Below, one piece after another: positions 8,496-17,819 of a DNA stretch of 64,000 nucleotides. Numbering within the stretch: the first letter of the stretch is position 1; the number at the start of each line of letters is the position of its first letter. The stretch is from assembly GCA_030584085.1 (NCBI GenBank), contig CP129490.1, positions 2,637,511 through 2,701,510 on the forward strand, given 5' to 3'. A program made the position numbers and the translations under genes. The stretch comes from Melioribacteraceae bacterium. GTDB taxonomy: Bacteria; Bacteroidota; Ignavibacteria; Ignavibacteriales; Melioribacteraceae. The notes beneath the pieces are model-generated. The model saw only the letters and a list, made by a program, of their open reading frames with translations, was not told the DNA's origin and made no database searches.

Positions 8496-9242
8496 TTACC
8501 AATCTTTAGCACTTTTAACCGCTTTTCCTTTTTGTTTTCTTAATTCTTTTTGTAGATCAGTTTCATTGTTTTTTAATGCTTGTAAAATTCTCTCGGCTTC
8601 TTCTTTAGAAATTTGATCTTTTTTAGGTTGCTGTTGTTGTTGATTCTGTTGATTTTTATCTTGTTGATCCTTGTTCTGCTGATTCTGCTGTTGATCTTGT
8701 TTATCTTGTTCTTGATCCTTATTCTGATCTTGATTTTGCTGCTGATCCTTGTTTTGATCTTGATTATCTTGATTCTGATTTTGATCTTGATTCTGCTGTT
8801 GTTCCTGCTGGTTCTTCATCATTTCAAGTGCGTAAGATAAATTATATTTTGCCTCAAGGTCATCAGGATTGATTTTTAAAGCTTCTTTATAAGCCTCAAT
8901 ACTCTCTTTTAGTTTTTGTCCTTTTAAAAGAACGTTACCTTGATTGTAATAAATCTGAGCTTTTTGTTGATCATTTTCGGCTAATGATAGTGCACTTTGA
9001 TAACTTTTAATTGCTTCATCATATCTTTCTTGTTTGTAAAGAGCCGATCCCAAGTTGTAGTGAGCGTTAAAAGTTTCAGCATTTTCTTCAATTGCCTTTT
9101 TAAAGTTTACTTCCGCCTCGGAAAATTCTTTTGTTTCATATTTATCAACGCCGGTATTATTTAACGATCTCACACTTTGAGCAAAAACCAAAGTAGTTGT
9201 GAAAAGTAATGTGAATAGAAATTTAGAATTAAGTCGAATCAT
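8496..9242 (-). CDS. batC: BatC-like TPR protein with a Q/N/D-rich tail
   Basis: The 248-aa protein has a signal peptide (to about residue 21) and three TPR units at about 25-142 (FNAHYNLGSALYKQERYDEA, then KAQIYYNQGNVLLKGQKLKE). A low-complexity stretch of Gln, Asn, Asp and Lys follows at about 144-210, then a charged helix. The batB start overlap (4 nt) and gene order identify it as BatC. Similar disordered tails are common in BatC homologues, but this one is long and almost pure Q/N/D/K. The TPRs probably bring together the VWA partners BatA and BatB. Confidence 0.88.
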   Translation of the reverse strand: MIRLNSKFLFTLLFTTTLVFAQSVRSLNNTGVDKYETKEFSEAEVNFKKAIEENAETFNAHYNLGSALYKQERYDEAIKSYQSALSLAENDQQKAQIYYNQGNVLLKGQKLKESIEAYKEALKINPDDLEAKYNLSYALEMMKNQQEQQQNQDQNQNQDNQDQNKDQQQNQDQNKDQEQDKQDQQQNQQNKDQQDKNQQNQQQQQPKKDQISKEEAERILQALKNNETDLQKELRKQKGKAVKSAKDW

Positions 9243-10288
9243 ACCTGTTCGGCTCCCTTCTCATCAAGTTTTCTGAAAAGCTGTGACTTTTTATTTGATA
9301 CAAATATTTCCATGATTAATAAGATTAAAGCGGGGATTAAGAAATAATAGTATCTATCTTCATAATCGGTTATACGCGTTGTACCATATTCAGTCTGTTC
9401 AAGTTTCGATAGATCATTGTAAATTTGGTTCAGTTCATCACTAGTATTCGTACTGCGATAATATTTTCCATTTCCCAGTGAAGCAATTTCTTCGAGAGTT
9501 GGTTCATCCAATTTAGTTAAAACAACATTTCCATCTCTGTCTTTCCTGTAATCGACTTGAATACCTGAAGAATTGTAAACCGGAATTGGAACACCCGTTG
9601 GTGACCCCATTCCTATTGAATAAATTACAACGCCGGATTGAGCTGCTTCCGAAATAACTTCATTCAAATTACCTTCATGATCTTCGCCATCTGTAATAAT
9701 AATAATTGCTTTTTGTGTTGCTTCATCATGTTTGAAAGATTGCATAGCCAATTCTATTGCCGGTGCAATTGCTGTTCCTTGCTGCGGAACAGTTGAGTGA
9801 TCAACCGCAGATAAAAATAAATCAGCTGCTGAATAATCGGTTGTTAATGGAAACTGTACATAAGCTTGTCCTGCAAAAACAATCAACCCAATTCTATCTC
9901 CGCGTAAACGGTTAATCAATTTTGAAATTTCGTATTTAGCTTTAGTTAAACGAGTTGGTTTTATATCCTCAGCCTGCATGCTGTTTGATACGTCGAGTAG
10001 AATGTAAACATCAATCCCGACTTGCTTAACTTCTTCTATCTTCGAACCAACTTGTGGATTTGCAAGAGTAAAGATTAACAGCACTGTACTGAATGAAATC
10101 AACCCAAATTTTATAAATGTTTTGACTCTACTGTAATAAGGCATTAATATCATTCGCATTTTTGACGAAGCAAAATCTTCCAATAGTTTTCTGCTTTTTC
10201 TTTGAGTGAACCAAAACAGTAAAATCAATACCGGAATGAGGTAAAGTAAATTTAGATATTCACTATGTGCAAATCTAAATGTGCTCAA
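9239..10288 (-). CDS. batB: BatB: membrane-anchored VWA domain protein
   Basis: The 349-aa protein has N-terminal membrane helices at about 12-28 and 58-76, and a VWA domain with MIDAS motif DVSNS at 99-103. TPLTTDYSAAD-like and ITDGEDHEGN blocks complete the metal site. A further helix near the C-terminus (YYFLIPALILLIMEIFVS) makes the pattern TM-TM-VWA-TM. It overlaps batA by 4 nt upstream and batC by 4 nt downstream. The VWA domain is expected to face the periplasm. The role is in the Bat envelope complex, linked in other bacteria to stress tolerance. Confidence 0.92.
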   Translation of the reverse strand: MSTFRFAHSEYLNLLYLIPVLILLFWFTQRKSRKLLEDFASSKMRMILMPYYSRVKTFIKFGLISFSTVLLIFTLANPQVGSKIEEVKQVGIDVYILLDVSNSMQAEDIKPTRLTKAKYEISKLINRLRGDRIGLIVFAGQAYVQFPLTTDYSAADLFLSAVDHSTVPQQGTAIAPAIELAMQSFKHDEATQKAIIIITDGEDHEGNLNEVISEAAQSGVVIYSIGMGSPTGVPIPVYNSSGIQVDYRKDRDGNVVLTKLDEPTLEEIASLGNGKYYRSTNTSDELNQIYNDLSKLEQTEYGTTRITDYEDRYYYFLIPALILLIMEIFVSNKKSQLFRKLDEKGAEQV

Positions 10289-11286
10289 GGTAATCTTCTC
10301 AAATATGTTCTGATTAAACCTATTTCTAATAAAAGTAAAATCAATCCAACACCAACATAGGAATAAAACAATTCTTGTGTATTTCTATATGAAAGAACTT
10401 CAACTCTGCTTCGTTCAAGTTTATCAATCTCATCATAAATTTCTTTTAATTTTTCATTATTCGTTGCTCTAAAATATCTTCCACCTGTTAATCCACTAAT
10501 TTGCTGCAAAAGCTGCTCGTCAATTTCAACGGGAACCATTTGATATCTTGTCCCAAACGGAGTCTTAAATGGATACGGAGCTTCGCCTCTAGTACCCACA
10601 CCGATTGTATAAATTCTTATTCCGAAAGTCTCCGCAATTTGAGCGGCAGTTACAGGATCAACTTCACCGGCATTGTTAACACCATCGGTAAGTAAAATCA
10701 TAACTTTACTCTTTGCTTCACTATCTTTCAATCTATTAACACCGTTTGCAATTGCGTTCCCTATAGCCGTACCATCTGTTATCATTCCGCTTTGAATGTC
10801 TTTCAACAAGTTTCTTAATACTTGATAGTCAATTGTAAGCGGGCATTGAGTAAAACTATCGCGTGCAAAAATTACTAGACCAATTTTATCTGAAGTTCTC
10901 CCTCGGACAAAATCACCAATGACATTTTTTGCGGCATCAAGTCTATTTGGTTGAAAATCTTCGGCTAGCATACTTCCCGAAATATCCAAAACCATCGCGA
11001 TATCAATTCCTTCAGTATAAACATTTTCACCGGTTGAATAAGTCTGCGGACGAGCAAGCGCGACAACTAAAAAACCCAATGCAAGTAATCTAAGAATGAA
11101 TGGTAAATGATGTAATCTTTCTCGCAAAGTCGGTTTCAAACTTCCGAATAATTTCAGCGATGAGTACGTGATATCCGGAGTGGATTTTTTATTTCTCTTC
11201 CAATACCATAATGCGAATAACGGTAATGAAATAAGTCCGTATAAAACAAAAGGATATGCAAATTCAACATTAGTGAAATCAAACAT
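10285..11286 (-). CDS. batA: BatA: membrane-anchored VWA domain protein
   Basis: The 333-aa protein parallels BatB: two N-terminal membrane helices (about 12-28 and 60-78), a VWA domain with MIDAS motif DISGS at 101-105 and LLTDGVNNAG downstream, and a C-terminal helix (YVGVGLILLLLEIGLI). It overlaps the previous gene by 8 nt and batB by 4 nt. BatA and BatB are paralogous and probably form a pair in the membrane. Confidence 0.92.
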   Translation of the reverse strand: MFDFTNVEFAYPFVLYGLISLPLFALWYWKRNKKSTPDITYSSLKLFGSLKPTLRERLHHLPFILRLLALGFLVVALARPQTYSTGENVYTEGIDIAMVLDISGSMLAEDFQPNRLDAAKNVIGDFVRGRTSDKIGLVIFARDSFTQCPLTIDYQVLRNLLKDIQSGMITDGTAIGNAIANGVNRLKDSEAKSKVMILLTDGVNNAGEVDPVTAAQIAETFGIRIYTIGVGTRGEAPYPFKTPFGTRYQMVPVEIDEQLLQQISGLTGGRYFRATNNEKLKEIYDEIDKLERSRVEVLSYRNTQELFYSYVGVGLILLLLEIGLIRTYLRRLP

Positions 11287-12223
11287 TTGCGTTTTCCTGT
11301 TGAATTGAGTTTATAGTTTCCTTCGTAGTATCTACTATTTTATATGCTTCATCCATCATTTGTTCATTAATAGACGGCATTGGTTCAAATTTTGCAAATT
11401 TTACTAAATCGGCATTGTTAAAGAAACTCTGTGCCGATTCAAAAAAGGATGAGTTCGTTTCAATCTTTTTTAAGTTTAATAATACTTCGGATGAAGGCAT
11501 TTCCATTGCGAGAAAATTAAATCTTCCTTCAAAGTATCTTCTGATTATATTCGTCAATTCTGAATGATATTCTTTTATCTTACCTTGCTGCCAGAGTTTT
11601 TGATCTTCCAAGTTTCTTAATGCTTTCAAAGCAATTTCATGCGGAGGAATTATTACTATTGGTTTTTGCAGAACATTTATTTCTTTTTTCTTAATAAACT
11701 TTTGATAAATAAAATATACAAGCACCGCTACTGCTAACAATATCAATAGATAAATAAGAATAGACCACCAATCCAACGGAATTCTCAATGGAGATTTTAC
11801 ATCTTGAATATCTCCTTGCATATCAACTTCAATAGTTCTTACTTCCAAAGCAGCTTCGTTTGAATAGCTTACATAAGCATTACCGTTTTTATCCGCATAA
11901 ATAAATTTTATTGACGGGATTACAATACCGGCAGAATCATATGCAGAGAAAACATAAGTGTATTCGTCTATTAGTATGTCATCTTTATCATAATTCTTTA
12001 CAGGCAGTTCTTTAATAAACGTTAAGTCGGTTAAAGAATCTTGAATTGATGGCATCGAATAATTTATTCCATCTTGGTATTCAATTCTATACTTAACATT
12101 TATATAATCACCAACAAGATAGACCGAAGAATCGACTTCAACGCGTGCTCTAAAATCCTGGGCGAAGGATTGTGAAAAAATTAAACTAATTAACACTATG
12201 TAGAGATAGTTCTTCCTCACCAA
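11279..12223 (-). CDS. Bat-operon membrane protein with an N-terminal beta domain (DUF4381-like)
   Basis: The 314-aa protein has a signal peptide (to about residue 21) and a periplasmic beta-rich region resembling the first BatD repeat (RVEVDSSVYLVGDYINVKY). One transmembrane helix lies at about 150-172. A cytoplasmic helical domain with HSELTNIIRRYFEGRFNF follows, the pattern of the DUF4381-like proteins found between DUF58 and batA genes. It overlaps the DUF58 gene by 7 nt and batA by 8 nt, so it belongs to the operon. Its resemblance to half of BatD suggests common ancestry, an inference that profile comparison could confirm. Confidence 0.72.
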   Translation of the reverse strand: MVRKNYLYIVLISLIFSQSFAQDFRARVEVDSSVYLVGDYINVKYRIEYQDGINYSMPSIQDSLTDLTFIKELPVKNYDKDDILIDEYTYVFSAYDSAGIVIPSIKFIYADKNGNAYVSYSNEAALEVRTIEVDMQGDIQDVKSPLRIPLDWWSILIYLLILLAVAVLVYFIYQKFIKKKEINVLQKPIVIIPPHEIALKALRNLEDQKLWQQGKIKEYHSELTNIIRRYFEGRFNFLAMEMPSSEVLLNLKKIETNSSFFESAQSFFNNADLVKFAKFEPMPSINEQMMDEAYKIVDTTKETINSIQQENANV

Positions 12224-13092
12224 CGTTTCTCACGCAATTTGAAAAAATCGACTAATGGTTTTACATAATTTTTATCTGTTTCGATATTCACCTTATCAAT
12301 TCGACTGGAAACGAAAAGCTGTCTGCGTTTTTCTTCGTTGTATTTTCTATAAGTAAAAAATTCATCACGTACAATTTTGCTGCTTGTATCTATGACTCTA
12401 ATTTCACCGGTTTCAGCATCTCTGAATTTTACTAATCCGGCAAGTGGTAATTCTTTTTCACGAGGATCTTCTAAAATCATTCCAATCAAATCATGTTTTT
12501 TACCCACAATTTTAATAATCTTCTCATAACCGCTATCCATAAAATCAGAAATTAAGAATGCGATACTTTTCTTTTTGATAGTGCTATTAAAATATTCGAG
12601 CGCAGCTTTAAGATTGGTCTGATTGCCTTGTGGTTCAAACGAGAGTACTTCTCTAATTATTCTCAAAACGTGACTTCGACCTTTTCTTGGAGAAACAAAT
12701 TTTTCTATTCGATCTGTGAAAAGGATTAAACCAACTTTATCATTATTCTTTAAAGCAGAAAATGCTAGTATTGAAGAAAGTTCAGCGGCAATACGTTGTT
12801 TAGTTTTTTCTGCACTCCCAAAAAGTAGAGAACCGCTCATATCAATTAATAACATAACGGTAAGTTCTCTTTCCTCTTCAAAAATTTTAATGTAGGGATG
12901 ACCAAACCGAGCGGTAACGTTCCAATCGATATTTCTTATATCATCACCAAATTGATATTCGCGAACTTCGGAAAATTCCATTCCACGTCCCTTAAAAACG
13001 GAATGATATTCACCCGAGAAAACTTCATTAACAATTCCTCGAGTGCGAATTTCAATTTGACGAACTTGTTTTAATAATTCTTTAGTTAACAT
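12217..13092 (-). CDS. DUF58 domain-containing protein
   Basis: The 291-aa protein carries the DUF58 signature (GRGMEFSEVREYQFGDDIRNIDW) at about residues 34-57. A VWA-like fold follows, with DMSGS near residue 84 and ISDFMD later. DUF58 proteins are cytoplasmic partners encoded next to MoxR ATPases. The MoxR ATPase is thought to remodel or load metal onto VWA proteins. It is the second gene of the operon, separated from moxR by 80 nt that contain a hairpin. Confidence 0.92.
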   Translation of the reverse strand: MLTKELLKQVRQIEIRTRGIVNEVFSGEYHSVFKGRGMEFSEVREYQFGDDIRNIDWNVTARFGHPYIKIFEEERELTVMLLIDMSGSLLFGSAEKTKQRIAAELSSILAFSALKNNDKVGLILFTDRIEKFVSPRKGRSHVLRIIREVLSFEPQGNQTNLKAALEYFNSTIKKKSIAFLISDFMDSGYEKIIKIVGKKHDLIGMILEDPREKELPLAGLVKFRDAETGEIRVIDTSSKIVRDEFFTYRKYNEEKRRQLFVSSRIDKVNIETDKNYVKPLVDFFKLREKRW

Positions 13093-13117
13093 AATTTATC
13101 TTAATCGTACACTTGAT

Positions 13118-13163
13118 CTTACTCTTAATCGCTTTGGAGATCGAGATTATGATTAAGAGTGAG
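13118..13163 (-). promoter_or_regulatory. Stem-loop between moxR and the DUF58 gene
   Basis: CTTACTCTTAATC (13118-13130) and GATTAAGAGTGAG (13151-13163) pair over 13 positions with one G-T pair and a 20-nt loop. There is no following T-tract, so this may set relative expression or protect an mRNA end rather than terminate. The function is inferred. Confidence 0.4.
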
Positions 13164-13172
13164 GAAAATTTA

Positions 13173-14156
13173 TTAAGGTACTTCAACTGTGTTAAGAATT
13201 TCAGTGATTATGTTTTCGGAAGTAATATCCTCAGCCTCTGCTTCATAAGTTACTGCAACTCTGTGCCGCATTACATCCATACAAACTGCTCTAACATCTT
13301 CGGGAATTACGTATCCTCTTCGTTTAATAAATGCCATTGCTCGTGAAGCTAAAGCAAGATTTATCGTTGCTCTTGGTGATCCGCCGTAACTGATTAAATC
13401 AGTAAGTTTATCCAACCCGAAATCTTTTGGAGATCTTGTAGCAAAAACTATATCTAAAATATATCGTTCAATTTTTTCATCCATATATATATCATTTATA
13501 AGTTTTCTTGCTTTTAGAATATCTGCAGGATCAATCACAGGGTTTACTGTTGGAAATTGACCTGAAACATTTTGCCTCATAATTTTTAATTCTTCATCCC
13601 TAACCGGGTAAGTGATTTTAACTTTTAACATGAATCTGTCGACTTGTGCTTCCGGAAGCGGATATGTTCCCTCTTGCTCGATTGGATTTTGAGTGGCAAG
13701 TACCAAAAACGGTTCTTCCAATTTAAAAGTGTTTTCACCGATTGTGACTTGTCTTTCCTGCATAGCTTCAAGAAGCGCACTTTGAACTTTCGCCGGAGCT
13801 CGGTTTATTTCATCTGCTAAAATAAAGTTCGAAAAGATCGGGCCTTTTTTAATTGCAAAGTTGCCGTCTTTTTGATTATAAATAAGTGTTCCTATTAAAT
13901 CCGCAGGCAAGAGATCTGGGGTGAATTGAATTCTTTGAAACTTAGCTTTCATTGACGAGGAAAGTGATTTAATAGCTAAAGTTTTTGCCAGTCCGGGTAC
14001 ACCTTCTAAAAGAATGTGACCATTTCCGAGTAAGCCGATTACAAGTCGTTCAACCATATCTTTTTGACCGACTATAACTTTTCCGATTTCATTCAAAAGA
14101 ACATCAATAAACTCGCTTTCGCGTTTGATCTTTTCATTAAGTTCTGTTATTTCCAA
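13173..14156 (-). CDS. moxR: MoxR family AAA+ ATPase
   Basis: The product (about 327 aa) has Walker A GVPGLAKT, Walker B ILADEINRAP, sensor-1 ATQNP and the MoxR arginine region VDRFMLK. I place the start at a TTG (14154-14156) because AGAGGG lies at good spacing before it and the product then begins at the usual MoxR N-terminus. An in-frame GTG at 14204 would add 16 atypical residues. MoxR ATPases act as chaperones for VWA-domain proteins. It is the first gene of the Bat operon, and its promoter should lie in the interval 14160-14310. Confidence 0.92.
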   Translation of the reverse strand: MEITELNEKIKRESEFIDVLLNEIGKVIVGQKDMVERLVIGLLGNGHILLEGVPGLAKTLAIKSLSSSMKAKFQRIQFTPDLLPADLIGTLIYNQKDGNFAIKKGPIFSNFILADEINRAPAKVQSALLEAMQERQVTIGENTFKLEEPFLVLATQNPIEQEGTYPLPEAQVDRFMLKVKITYPVRDEELKIMRQNVSGQFPTVNPVIDPADILKARKLINDIYMDEKIERYILDIVFATRSPKDFGLDKLTDLISYGGSPRATINLALASRAMAFIKRRGYVIPEDVRAVCMDVMRHRVAVTYEAEAEDITSENIITEILNTVEVP

Positions 14157-14311
14157 CGGGATACCCTCTTTTGTTTTTAAAATCAATGCATTTAGACACT
14201 TCACTTTATAAGAAAGTTTCTTCTTTATTGTGAAAAAATGTTAAAAAGTAGTTTTTTTTCGAAGTGCAAATATATGGAAATGAAATGATCCGGGAAAACC
14301 GGGCCACTAAT

Positions 14312-14773
14312 TTATTTTCTTTTATAATAGGACATATCAGTAATTACATATGAATTACCGCCGTAATAGATTGTTACGGTTCCATGGAAATTAACACCAT
14401 ACTCATCCCAATCACCAGTAAATGTAAATGGTGCGGGAGTACCGCCTCCAACGGTTAGAAAAATATTCGGGCTTTGATTCGGCTGGTAAACCCCAACAAC
14501 GTTGTCATTAAGATTCATTTCAACTGTATTCGTGCCGCCGTTTTTATAATTTACTGTTCCTGTACCTGTAATTGTACCGTTGATTTCTGTAACAGTTAAG
14601 TAAACATCTAAACTTTCATCCAGCACATTTCCGGAATATTTCTGCATATTGATTCCCCATTCACCGGCTACATCTGAATTTACCTCTGGGCCACTAGGAG
14701 ATTCATCTTTACTACAAGATGTGAACATTACAAGAATCAATGATACCAGCAGTACTGCATAGATTTTCTTCAT
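14312..14773 (-). CDS. Uncharacterised small lipoprotein
   Basis: About 153 aa when started at the ATG giving MKKIYAVLLVSLILVMFTSC. The lipobox FTSC is followed by SKDES and a Ser/Pro linker, the usual Bacteroidetes lipoprotein pattern. The mature part is beta-rich (AGEWGINMQKYSG, then GTITGTGTVNYKNGGTNTVE, then FTGDWDEYGVNFHGTVTIYY). This looks like a single lipocalin-like or beta-sandwich domain, but I recognise no named family. It is monocistronic, upstream of moxR on the same strand and separated from it by more than 100 nt. Confidence 0.6.
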   Translation of the reverse strand: MKKIYAVLLVSLILVMFTSCSKDESPSGPEVNSDVAGEWGINMQKYSGNVLDESLDVYLTVTEINGTITGTGTVNYKNGGTNTVEMNLNDNVVGVYQPNQSPNIFLTVGGGTPAPFTFTGDWDEYGVNFHGTVTIYYGGNSYVITDMSYYKRK

Positions 14774-14861
14774 TGGGAAGTTCCTTAAATAGATTAGCAT
14801 TATGGAAAATTTGTTCTTGTAGTAAAAATATTAAATTACAATTTATGATTTAATAAAAAAA

Positions 14862-15248
14862 TTAGATGTTTTGTAAAGCTGTCTCTAATAATTTATTAAC
14901 ATCTGATGCAATTGGTTCGAGTTTTTCATTTTTAACTACCGACATGGCTTCAGCAGGATTCATGATTGCAACCTCCACTTTACCATCTTCACTTTCTTGA
15001 ACAATAACATTACATGGAAGTAATACACCAATTTTATCCTCGGTAGACAATGCTTTATGTGCAAAATGCGGATTGCATGCACCTAAAATTTTATACTTTC
15101 TGAAATCTACATCAATCTTCTTCTTTAGTGTTTCTTTTACATCAATTTCGGTAAGAATTCCGAATCCTACTTTTTTAAGTTCATCTGTAGCTTTTTGAAT
15201 TGCCTCATCAAACGATAAGTCAACCGTCTTTGCAAAATAATAACTCAT
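14862..15248 (-). CDS. DUF302 domain-containing protein
   Basis: The 128-aa protein matches the DUF302 pattern: an N-terminal SFDEAIQKATDELKKVGFGILTEIDV, a central KILGACNPHFAHKAL containing the conserved GACNP and AHKAL residues, and LLPCNVIVQE. DUF302 proteins are small, often cytoplasmic or periplasmic, and of unclear function. There is no signal peptide here. A strong CGGAGGAG ribosome site precedes the ATG. It is divergent from the DASS transporter across a 164-nt region that should hold both promoters. Confidence 0.85.
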   Translation of the reverse strand: MSYYFAKTVDLSFDEAIQKATDELKKVGFGILTEIDVKETLKKKIDVDFRKYKILGACNPHFAHKALSTEDKIGVLLPCNVIVQESEDGKVEVAIMNPAEAMSVVKNEKLEPIASDVNKLLETALQNI

Positions 15249-15412
15249 AACTCCTCCGTTTTTTATTTCATAGGATGTTATACCTTGAATTAAGATTCAA
15301 AATTAATTCTGGCTCTTGTATTATACATTCAAAAATATATTTTGTTTGTCCAATCTAAATGGATATTTTAAAAATAGGAAGTTATCAAACAATTATTAAT
15401 TCCTAGGTTATT

Positions 15413-16951
15413 ATGTCTGATTTCGAACAAGAGAATTCATCTAGGACTTTCACTCAAAATTTTGGTTTGGTTACCGGATTAGTAGCTTCATTACTTGCTT
15501 ATCTCTTTATTGAATTTGATTCTTCAAATACACTTTTGTCACCAATGGCTTCAATTGCGATATTAATGGCTGTCTGGTGGATTACCGAAGCAATTCCATT
15601 GGCTGCAACTGCACTGATTCCGATTGCACTTTTCCCATTACTTGGAGTTTTAAATGGTGAAGAAACAGCTACTTCATATATCAATTCAACAATCTTTCTT
15701 TTTCTAGGTGGTTTCTTAATTGCATTGGCAATGGAAAAATGGAATCTGCACAAACGGATTGCACTAAAGATCATTCGTTTGTTCGGGGGCAAGCCCAATT
15801 ATATAATACTTGGATTTATGATAGCTTCTGCATTCCTTTCAATGTGGATTTCGAATACCGCAACTGCAGTAATGATGCTGCCAATTGGTTTATCTATTTT
15901 AATTCAGTTAGAAGAAGAATTCGATGTCGAGCGAACACACAAATTTTCGGTTGCTTTAATGTTGGGAATCGGTTATTCGTGTTCGATTGGTGGTATTGCC
16001 ACAATTATAGGAACGCCGCCAAATTTATCATTCACTCGAATTCTAAAAATTGTTTTCCCGGAAGCGCCGGAAATTTCTTTCGGTGATTGGATGATGCTTG
16101 GCTTACCGATTACTATTATTATGCTTACTGTTGCTTGGATAATGTTGACAAAAATTTACTTCAAGTTCTCTAAGGATTTAGTTATAGATACAAACATAAT
16201 TAAAAAGGAGCAAAAGCAAATTGGCAGAATGCAATTTGAAGAAAAAGTTGTTGCGTTTGTTTTTGCTATTACTGCACTTCTTTGGGTTTTTAGAAGCGAT
16301 CTTCAATTGGGAATAACAGTAATTCCCGGGTGGTCGAATTTATTTGGGAATCCCGGTTATATAAATGACGGTACTATTGCAATTGGGATGTCAATTATAC
16401 TATTCATTTTCCCAACGAGAAAAAGCGTTGCAAAATCAAAAACTGTTCTTGATGGTTCTGTATTTAAGAAAGTCCCGTGGGGGATTATATTGTTATTCGG
16501 AGGTGGATTTGCATTAGCAAAAGGTTTTGTTACAAGCGGATTATCGGAATATATTGGTTCATCATTTGCCGGACTTGGAAATATCTCGCCTATCATCTTG
16601 ATAATACTTGTAGCGCTATTCATAAATTTTTTAACCGAACTAACTTCCAATACTGCGACTACAGAAATGATTTTACCAATTCTAGCTTCAGTTTCAGTTG
16701 CGATCGGAATTAATCCATTATTATTAATGATAACGGCAACACTTTCAGCATCAATGGCATTTATGCTGCCGGTTGCAACTCCACCGAATGCAATTATATT
16801 TGGAAGTCAGCGTGTAAAAATTCATGAAATGGTTAAAGCCGGGTTTGCTTTAAATATTATTGGAGTTATTGTTGTCGCCGCAGTTGTTCTAGTTATCGGT
16901 GTATTAGTATTTAATATTGATTTAGAAATTATGCCTCACTGGGCAAAATAA
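15413..16951 (+). CDS. SLC13/DASS family sodium-coupled anion (dicarboxylate) symporter
   Basis: The 512-aa polytopic membrane protein contains both SNT signatures of the DASS family, SNTATAVMMLP (about 145-155) and SNTATTEMILP (about 412-422). These form the sodium and carboxylate sites in the two inverted repeats. About eleven to twelve hydrophobic segments are visible. Likely substrates are C4-dicarboxylates, citrate or sulfate, and the sequence does not decide between them. It ends directly against the convergent dehydrogenase gene with no spacer. Confidence 0.88.
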   Translation: MSDFEQENSSRTFTQNFGLVTGLVASLLAYLFIEFDSSNTLLSPMASIAILMAVWWITEAIPLAATALIPIALFPLLGVLNGEETATSYINSTIFLFLGGFLIALAMEKWNLHKRIALKIIRLFGGKPNYIILGFMIASAFLSMWISNTATAVMMLPIGLSILIQLEEEFDVERTHKFSVALMLGIGYSCSIGGIATIIGTPPNLSFTRILKIVFPEAPEISFGDWMMLGLPITIIMLTVAWIMLTKIYFKFSKDLVIDTNIIKKEQKQIGRMQFEEKVVAFVFAITALLWVFRSDLQLGITVIPGWSNLFGNPGYINDGTIAIGMSIILFIFPTRKSVAKSKTVLDGSVFKKVPWGIILLFGGGFALAKGFVTSGLSEYIGSSFAGLGNISPIILIILVALFINFLTELTSNTATTEMILPILASVSVAIGINPLLLMITATLSASMAFMLPVATPPNAIIFGSQRVKIHEMVKAGFALNIIGVIVVAAVVLVIGVLVFNIDLEIMPHWAK

Positions 16952-17809
16952 TTATTTTGGCGGATGAATTACATTATAAAGCGATGAATAATCTTTCTCA
17001 CTTAATTTTTGTTTAAGCCCTTCTCTAATTACTTTTTCTACACCTTCCAAAAGTAGAGTATTTATTCCACCTTCGTTAAATTGACTTATCATCAGCCTGA
17101 CATCTTTCAATAAATGTTTTAAAGGAAAATTTGGGTTACTGAAATCACGCTGCATATAATTCGGTAACTTCTTATCAAAAGTTGGCGCATACAATGCGCT
17201 ACCTCTTAAAATATCCATAAACTTTTCAACGTCAACATTTCTTTCTCTCAAATAACCGAGACTCATTGAAAACGCTGCAGTTTCGCTAGCTATAAGTTGA
17301 TTCAAAGCAAGTTTAATAGCAGACGCTTTCCCAACCTCACCAATAAAAACTATTTTATTGCTGAAGGAACTAAACAATTTTGAATATTTTTTTTCGTCTT
17401 CCTCTTGTCCGCCAATCAATACAATTAATTTTCTTTCATCTATTTGCGGTGTGCTACCCAATACCGGGGCTTCAAAATAATGCCCCTTAAGTTTAGTAAT
17501 TCTATTTTGTAACAAAATACTTTCATTAGGTGAGATTGTGCTCATTTGAATTATTGTTTTGTTTTCAAAGGATAAATCCTCAGTAAACAAAACATTTGTA
17601 ATAGCATTGTAATCAGATACGACTAATAAAATCACATCTGTTGCTTCAATTAATTCTTTAACTGAATTAAACGAATAAATTCCCTCGTTTTGTAAAGCCT
17701 TCGCTTTTTCTTTGGTTCTATTATATATAGCAATATTAAATCTGGCTTGTTTAATTTTTATGGCCATAGGTTTTCCCATTAAGCCGGTACCTATTAATCC
17801 AATATTCAT
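16952..17809 (-). CDS. Beta-hydroxyacid dehydrogenase family oxidoreductase (3-hydroxyisobutyrate dehydrogenase-like)
   Basis: The 285-aa protein has an N-terminal Rossmann motif GLIGTGLMGKPMA, the substrate-binding segment FEAPVLGSTPQ, and the catalytic Lys region GKASAIKLALNQLIASETAAF near residue 170. This family reduces or oxidises beta-hydroxy acids with NAD(P) and includes glyoxylate/succinic semialdehyde reductases. The specific substrate is not evident. It starts 10 nt after the stop of bshB1, so the two probably share a transcript. Confidence 0.85.
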   Translation of the reverse strand: MNIGLIGTGLMGKPMAIKIKQARFNIAIYNRTKEKAKALQNEGIYSFNSVKELIEATDVILLVVSDYNAITNVLFTEDLSFENKTIIQMSTISPNESILLQNRITKLKGHYFEAPVLGSTPQIDERKLIVLIGGQEEDEKKYSKLFSSFSNKIVFIGEVGKASAIKLALNQLIASETAAFSMSLGYLRERNVDVEKFMDILRGSALYAPTFDKKLPNYMQRDFSNPNFPLKHLLKDVRLMISQFNEGGINTLLLEGVEKVIREGLKQKLSEKDYSSLYNVIHPPK

Positions 17810-17819
17810 TTCTATCCTT

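Noticed and set aside
8613-8840. Very hydrophobic 75-codon frame on the plus strand
   Set aside because: It is the complement of the Q/N/D codons of the BatC tail. It has no ribosome site and lies wholly inside batC.
14290-14303. Short CCGG hairpin after the 14312 lipoprotein gene
   Set aside because: Only four base pairs with a five-base loop and no T-tract; too weak to call a terminator.
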